From Gracilimonas tropica DSM 19535 (GTDB taxonomy: Bacteria > Bacteroidota > Rhodothermia > Balneolales > Balneolaceae), in the NCBI RefSeq assembly GCF_000375425.1, contig NZ_AQXG01000003.1, forward strand, positions 248,001 to 312,000: DNA of 64,000 nt. The letters run 5' to 3'. Position numbers and translations under genes: made by a program. This document shows positions 60,583 through 64,000 of the stretch, piece after piece (the stretch's first letter is position 1; every line of letters begins with the position of its first letter). The notes beneath the pieces are model-generated. The model was not told the origin of the DNA, ran no database searches, and saw only the letters and a list, made by a program, of their open reading frames with translations.

Positions 60583-62301
60583 CTAAAACCCGAGAATTGG
60601 GTAAGTAAATGGATTTCCCAAGTAGGGCTTTTCTGAGATCATCTTATCATCCGGATTTAAAAAAGAATTGAATCGTATGACGTCAGCATCTCTTTTTGGA
60701 ATGGAGATTGTATAATGAACCGAATCTGCTGTGCTTCTCACATTGGAAGCCATATTTACTTCTGCGGGAACGGTAAAATGTTCGAAAAATGAAGTTATGG
60801 TCCGTACCTGAATATCAGAAATACCCCTTTGCGTAAATGGTGTCAACTGAAAGTGATCGGCTCGGGGCTCTTTGGCTTCTCCCAAATCCCATCTCATGAT
60901 CAAATCTTCAGGTTGTAGCCAGGTTTGGGTTGGATTCTCGTCATTGGTCAAAATTAGAATCCACTCCGATTTCTTTTCTAATGCCGAAGTTGATAGCACG
61001 ACATTAATTTGATTTCCGGATTCGCTAAAGGCAAGATTATAGTTACCCCAATCTACTTTAAAAGAGATGTTATACTTAGCTACAGACTGAGCGTGAGAAA
61101 CGGCTTCTTCAAAATCATTTTTTGTTTTTTCAAGGAAGGGTGACATTTCTTCTACAAATGCACTGACAAACATATTCTCGCTGAATTCTTTGGTTCTTAA
61201 TGCCTCCAGGTTAGTCTCAAACTCTTTGATGGCATTTCGAATTTTTAAGGTATCAAAATCTTTTCCGGGGGTATAGATTGGTGTAAAAACATTATCCGTC
61301 CATCCGTAATCACTATATAGATCTACCACTGATTTCACATACGTAAATGCATCTTCTCCCGCTAAAAACTGAATTGCACTTTCGAGGGACTTCTCTGGAT
61401 CATAGTTTTCAGGATCATTCCCATAATCTGCTACGGTATAAAGAGGGATCATGCTCGAGTATGGCAGATCCATGGGATTAGCAACAATTCCCTTTGCAAC
61501 ATCAGGAAGTTCCGTATCGCGGCCGGTTAACGGACCTAAGATCGGCCTCCACCCTTCATAATCATTCACAGGAAAGTTATCCCAGACCAAGGGTTTGCGG
61601 TTCATTAAATTACCCCATTCAAGTGTTTCATCTGCGGTAATTTCAGCAATTGCCACATCCTCGCCAGTCCAAAAAAGCGGAATTTCTTCTGAGATTCCTG
61701 AACCAAGTTTTTGAAGGTACTCACGACTTCCCCAAGCTGAAGTATACGTTGTAGGACAAACAACCAGCTGAATATCCTTTTCTTTCAGTCCTTCCCAAAG
61801 TTTATTAATGAGATCAACGTGAGCGTCGGCCAGGCTTCCATAATTTTGTTTATCCCGCTCATGTTGTAATTTTTGAGGAACGTCATCCAGGAAAAGTGCG
61901 ATGTGTTTCACCCCCAGCTCTGTCATGTTTTGGAGTTTATTCTGAAGGGCGGCAAAATCCGACGAATCAGAATAAACGATATCTAGTCCCGGACTGATAG
62001 CAAAGTAAAGATCTACCCCAGCTGCCTTGCTAACTTCAAGTAGCTCTCGAAATTCATTCAATTTCTCACCTTCATAAGGCTCTCTCCATTTGGAACGATG
62101 AAATGGATCATCTTTCGGAGCATAGTAATACACATTCATATCTACTTGCCCCATAAAACGGATAAGATCAAGACGAGCTTCGTGACTCCATGGATCGCCA
62201 TAAAAGCCTTCTACTACCCCAATTTGAGCAAAGTCTTTAGGCTGTTGACTACACCCGGTAATTAAGCTTAGTAAAGTGATCCAAAAAAAATGCTTGTACA
62301 T
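60583..62301 (-). CDS. GH84-type beta-N-acetylglucosaminidase lipoprotein
   Basis: This 572-residue protein has a lipobox (ITGC, about residue 17) and the GH84 catalytic region starting IGVVEGFYGDPWSHEARLD, with YYYAPKDDPFHRSKWREPY and the two catalytic Asp in ALFLDDVP. GH84 enzymes remove beta-linked GlcNAc or O-GlcNAc from glycans. It is likely outer-membrane or surface anchored. A C-terminal helical region follows the barrel, as in NagJ-type enzymes. The ATG at 62301 is used; a TTG lies three bases earlier. Confidence 0.8.
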   Translation of the reverse strand: MYKHFFWITLLSLITGCSQQPKDFAQIGVVEGFYGDPWSHEARLDLIRFMGQVDMNVYYYAPKDDPFHRSKWREPYEGEKLNEFRELLEVSKAAGVDLYFAISPGLDIVYSDSSDFAALQNKLQNMTELGVKHIALFLDDVPQKLQHERDKQNYGSLADAHVDLINKLWEGLKEKDIQLVVCPTTYTSAWGSREYLQKLGSGISEEIPLFWTGEDVAIAEITADETLEWGNLMNRKPLVWDNFPVNDYEGWRPILGPLTGRDTELPDVAKGIVANPMDLPYSSMIPLYTVADYGNDPENYDPEKSLESAIQFLAGEDAFTYVKSVVDLYSDYGWTDNVFTPIYTPGKDFDTLKIRNAIKEFETNLEALRTKEFSENMFVSAFVEEMSPFLEKTKNDFEEAVSHAQSVAKYNISFKVDWGNYNLAFSESGNQINVVLSTSALEKKSEWILILTNDENPTQTWLQPEDLIMRWDLGEAKEPRADHFQLTPFTQRGISDIQVRTITSFFEHFTVPAEVNMASNVRSTADSVHYTISIPKRDADVIRFNSFLNPDDKMISEKPYLGNPFTYPILGF

Positions 62302-62304
62302 CAA

Positions 62305-62540
62305 CGAAATTTATAGATTCAAACTCCCTAAAAATATAGTGGTTGAGTCTATAAAGATTCGTAAAAAATTAACTTAAGAAATTGTGTAATCACTTAGAGG
62401 CAAACTACTTACCGTGTCAGATCGGGTTTTCAGCGTAAGCAGATTACTTCAAAGATAAATATAATTCCTGACATGAACGCTTATGCCTGTTATGCGCTTT
62501 GTGAAGATTCTAAACTTTAAGAATGGAGTAAGTATGATGA
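62305..62540. other. Gene-free gap
   Basis: This 236-base gap between the GH84 and anti-sigma-like genes has no palindrome, RNA gene or frame that I can support. Confidence 0.3.
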
Positions 62541-62774
62541 TCAGATCTTGTCTAAGAGTCGATCGATGAACCCTTCCTTCGCTTTGATCTCACGAAATTG
62601 ATCGAGTAATTTTTTTCCTTCTTTTGCAGAAAATGCCAGTTCACGAAGATCGTCATCATGAACCAGCACTTCTTCAAAAGTATCTCTCTCGACCGAGTCC
62701 AGTTTTTCATCCACATAATCCAGAATAAAATCTTCGATCACCGGATGATATTCTTTATCTAAAAAGTTTTTCAT
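62541..62774 (-). CDS. Small putative anti-sigma factor
   Basis: The 77-residue soluble acidic protein (YHPVIEDFILDYVDEKLDSVERDTFEEVLVHDDDLRELAF in two segments) has the size and Asp/Glu-rich helices of small anti-sigma/zinc-less regulators. It follows the ECF sigma gene after 47 bases in the same direction. No zinc motif HxxxCxxC is present. The function is inferred from the neighbour. Confidence 0.5.
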   Translation of the reverse strand: MKNFLDKEYHPVIEDFILDYVDEKLDSVERDTFEEVLVHDDDLRELAFSAKEGKKLLDQFREIKAKEGFIDRLLDKI

Positions 62775-62821
62775 AAGGGGAGTTTGCTAAGTTATCCTTC
62801 ACTCCCCTTTTAGTTCGGCTT

Positions 62822-63433
62822 TTAAGATTTTGTTCCCAATTGAACATAATCTTCAATCAACGCCTGAATTTGCGCTCTGCCTCGGTTAATACGAGATTTC
62901 ACGGTACCCATTGGGATATCTGTGATCTCTGAAATTTCCTCATAGGTCAATTGTTGCAAGTCCCGAAGCACGATCACTTCCCGAAAATCTTCAGGCAACT
63001 CCATCAGAGCTTTTTCGAGCTGTTCCATGCATAATTTTTCATGGAGAGCATCATCCTGAAGGATATTCTCATCCTCCAGGAGAAGCTCTCGATCATCGGG
63101 GTCAGATTCATCTTTATGAATCGACACTTTATACATTCGCTGCTTCTTTTTGTATAAACTCTTAGCAAGGTTCAGTGCAATGGTGTACATCCACGTAGAA
63201 AACTTGGCAATACGCTCATAGGAATGCTTGCTTTTATGTACCCGCAGAAATGTTTCCTGAACCAAATCCTCACAATCCTGATGGTTGTGTGTATAACGGT
63301 ACAGAAAATTATGAAGGCGATCCTGATAGCGGTAAACTAATTCATTAAAAGCGATCTCTTTACCATTTTGGAAATACTCCATGAGATCTTCATCGCTATA
63401 ATTCTTTACTGATGCAGCTTGAAACGCATTCAT
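62822..63433 (-). CDS. ECF-type RNA polymerase sigma factor
   Basis: The 203-residue sigma-70 group 4 factor has region 2 (LVYRYQDRLHNFLYRYTHNHQDCEDLVQETFLRVHK, in two pieces) and region 4 (DLQQLTYEEISEITDIPMGTVKSRINRGRAQI) with helix-turn-helix. It probably directs an envelope or stress regulon, controlled by the adjacent anti-sigma-like protein. The promoter is not located. Confidence 0.88.
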   Translation of the reverse strand: MNAFQAASVKNYSDEDLMEYFQNGKEIAFNELVYRYQDRLHNFLYRYTHNHQDCEDLVQETFLRVHKSKHSYERIAKFSTWMYTIALNLAKSLYKKKQRMYKVSIHKDESDPDDRELLLEDENILQDDALHEKLCMEQLEKALMELPEDFREVIVLRDLQQLTYEEISEITDIPMGTVKSRINRGRAQIQALIEDYVQLGTKS

Positions 63434-63481
63434 TGTTAAACTCCAATTTTTTGATTTCGATTCTATTGGGTGCGAACCGTC

Positions 63482-64000
63482 TTACCCGATGATTCGCTTG
63501 ACGAGAAAGAATAAAATCGAAGTGGAGTCTAATGTGCTAAAGCCTTTGATGGAGCGATCTGCATCCAAAAGAGCTTCAAATATCCGGGGCATTTCCGCAT
63601 AGCGGAAATTTGAGGCATCGTCCCAAAGTTTATTGAAGTACCAATTGTTGTTGATACCCAATTCGCTCTGGACCTGATTCTTAGCAAACCCTTTCTCAGA
63701 GTACCTCAAAATCTGCCAGACATTTACAAACACACTGTTAAAGAACCCCACGGTTCGAATCAATTCTCCCGTGTCCGATTTAGTGTGTTGCAACATCTGT
63801 TCCGAGATGTAGAGTGCTTGTTCCAAATTTCGCGAAATGATGGCTTCTTTAAGCTCAATAGCCCCAAATTCGCGATATGAGCCAATTATTTTTTTTACAT
63901 CGGCTTCTGAGACGGTATCAGAAGTGTCCACAAAAGTGCACACTTTATCTATTTCAGTGGACAGTAGCTGCAAATTATTGCCCACAAATTGAGCCAGTAA
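63482..64000 (-). CDS. holA: DNA polymerase III subunit delta (HolA), N-terminally truncated by the window
   Basis: The minus-strand frame runs off the right edge; the visible C-terminal 173 residues read LAQFVGNNLQLLSTEIDKVCTF and continue with SYREFGAIELKEAIISRNLEQALY and ending helices. GNNLQLLSTEIDKL is the typical HolA phrase linking the AAA+ core to the collar domain. The delta subunit opens the sliding clamp in the clamp loader. The start codon lies outside the window. Confidence 0.75.
   Translation of the reverse strand, partial: LLAQFVGNNLQLLSTEIDKVCTFVDTSDTVSEADVKKIIGSYREFGAIELKEAIISRNLEQALYISEQMLQHTKSDTGELIRTVGFFNSVFVNVWQILRYSEKGFAKNQVQSELGINNNWYFNKLWDDASNFRYAEMPRIFEALLDADRSIKGFSTLDSTSILFFLVKRIIG

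Overview
The window looks like a chromosomal segment of a moderately AT-rich, Gram-negative member of the Bacteroidota/Balneolota lineage (for example a marine Balneola- or Gracilimonas-like bacterium). This is an inference from gene content: an outer-membrane BamA/TamA-like barrel, lipoproteins with lipoboxes, an energy transducer TonB, QueD/QueE, a methionine synthase split into two genes, an ADC-agmatinase-deoxyhypusine-synthase-like polyamine operon, a phytoene synthase family enzyme, and at least one promoter of the Bacteroidota type (TTG-N19-TAnnTTTG). No plasmid, phage or CRISPR locus is visible. Most genes are ordinary housekeeping genes in tight operons. The accessory material sits in gene-poor gaps made of short palindromic or inverted-repeat elements.

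Layout. 0-1 kb: the end of a methyltransferase gene overlapping ftsE. 1-6 kb: a threonine operon (thrA fusion, thrB, thrC) preceded by a short Thr/Ile-rich leader peptide. 6-8.5 kb: a minus-strand cluster (OlsB-like acyltransferase, PlsC-type acyltransferase, DedA) that suggests ornithine-lipid synthesis. 8.6-9.4 kb: an alpha/beta hydrolase behind a perfect 12-bp palindrome. 9.4-19 kb: a minus-strand type IV pilus-type assembly operon (PilC, PilB, a cyclic-nucleotide-binding-domain protein, PilT, a PilM-PilN fusion, a PilO/PilP-like protein, and a secretin ending in a SPOR domain). 19-29 kb: MFS and MATE transporters, lipoproteins, a SUI1 factor, an Nei-type glycosylase and small hypotheticals. 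29-31 kb: a REP-associated tyrosine transposase (RAYT) module beside two tandem genes for small pilin-like proteins with an extremely short leader. 31-43 kb: SDR, QueE/QueD, a redoxin, an ATL/DUF2520/MEMO-like operon, a phosphopantetheinyl transferase, tRNA-Ser(GGA), an accC-murQ-plsC-tonB operon and a phytoene synthase. 42-46 kb: a LacI regulator, PurC, cupin, methyltransferase and a membrane protein. 46-52 kb: a metH(N)-metH(C)-metF operon under a SAM-I riboswitch, with a repeat-derived reading frame spliced between the two metH halves. 52-60.5 kb: an Omp85-family protein, the polyamine operon, a fused 2-oxoacid dehydrogenase E1, and a SatD-like operon behind two tandem 21-bp operator-like inverted repeats. 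60.5-64 kb: a GH84-type lipoprotein, an anti-sigma-like protein, an ECF sigma factor and the start-truncated holA.

How parts connect. The pilus operon has motor (PilB/PilT), platform (PilC), alignment complex (PilMN, PilOP) and secretin but no pilin or prepilin peptidase. The two pilin-like genes 12 kb away are plausible filament subunits, which is an inference. The methionine operon joins homocysteine methylation, folate reduction and SAM sensing. The best candidates for new biology are the noncanonical pilins with the fused pilus machine, the in-frame repeat ORF inside the split metH operon, the RAYT/REP module with its dispersed relatives, the thr leader, and the tandem operators of the SatD operon.
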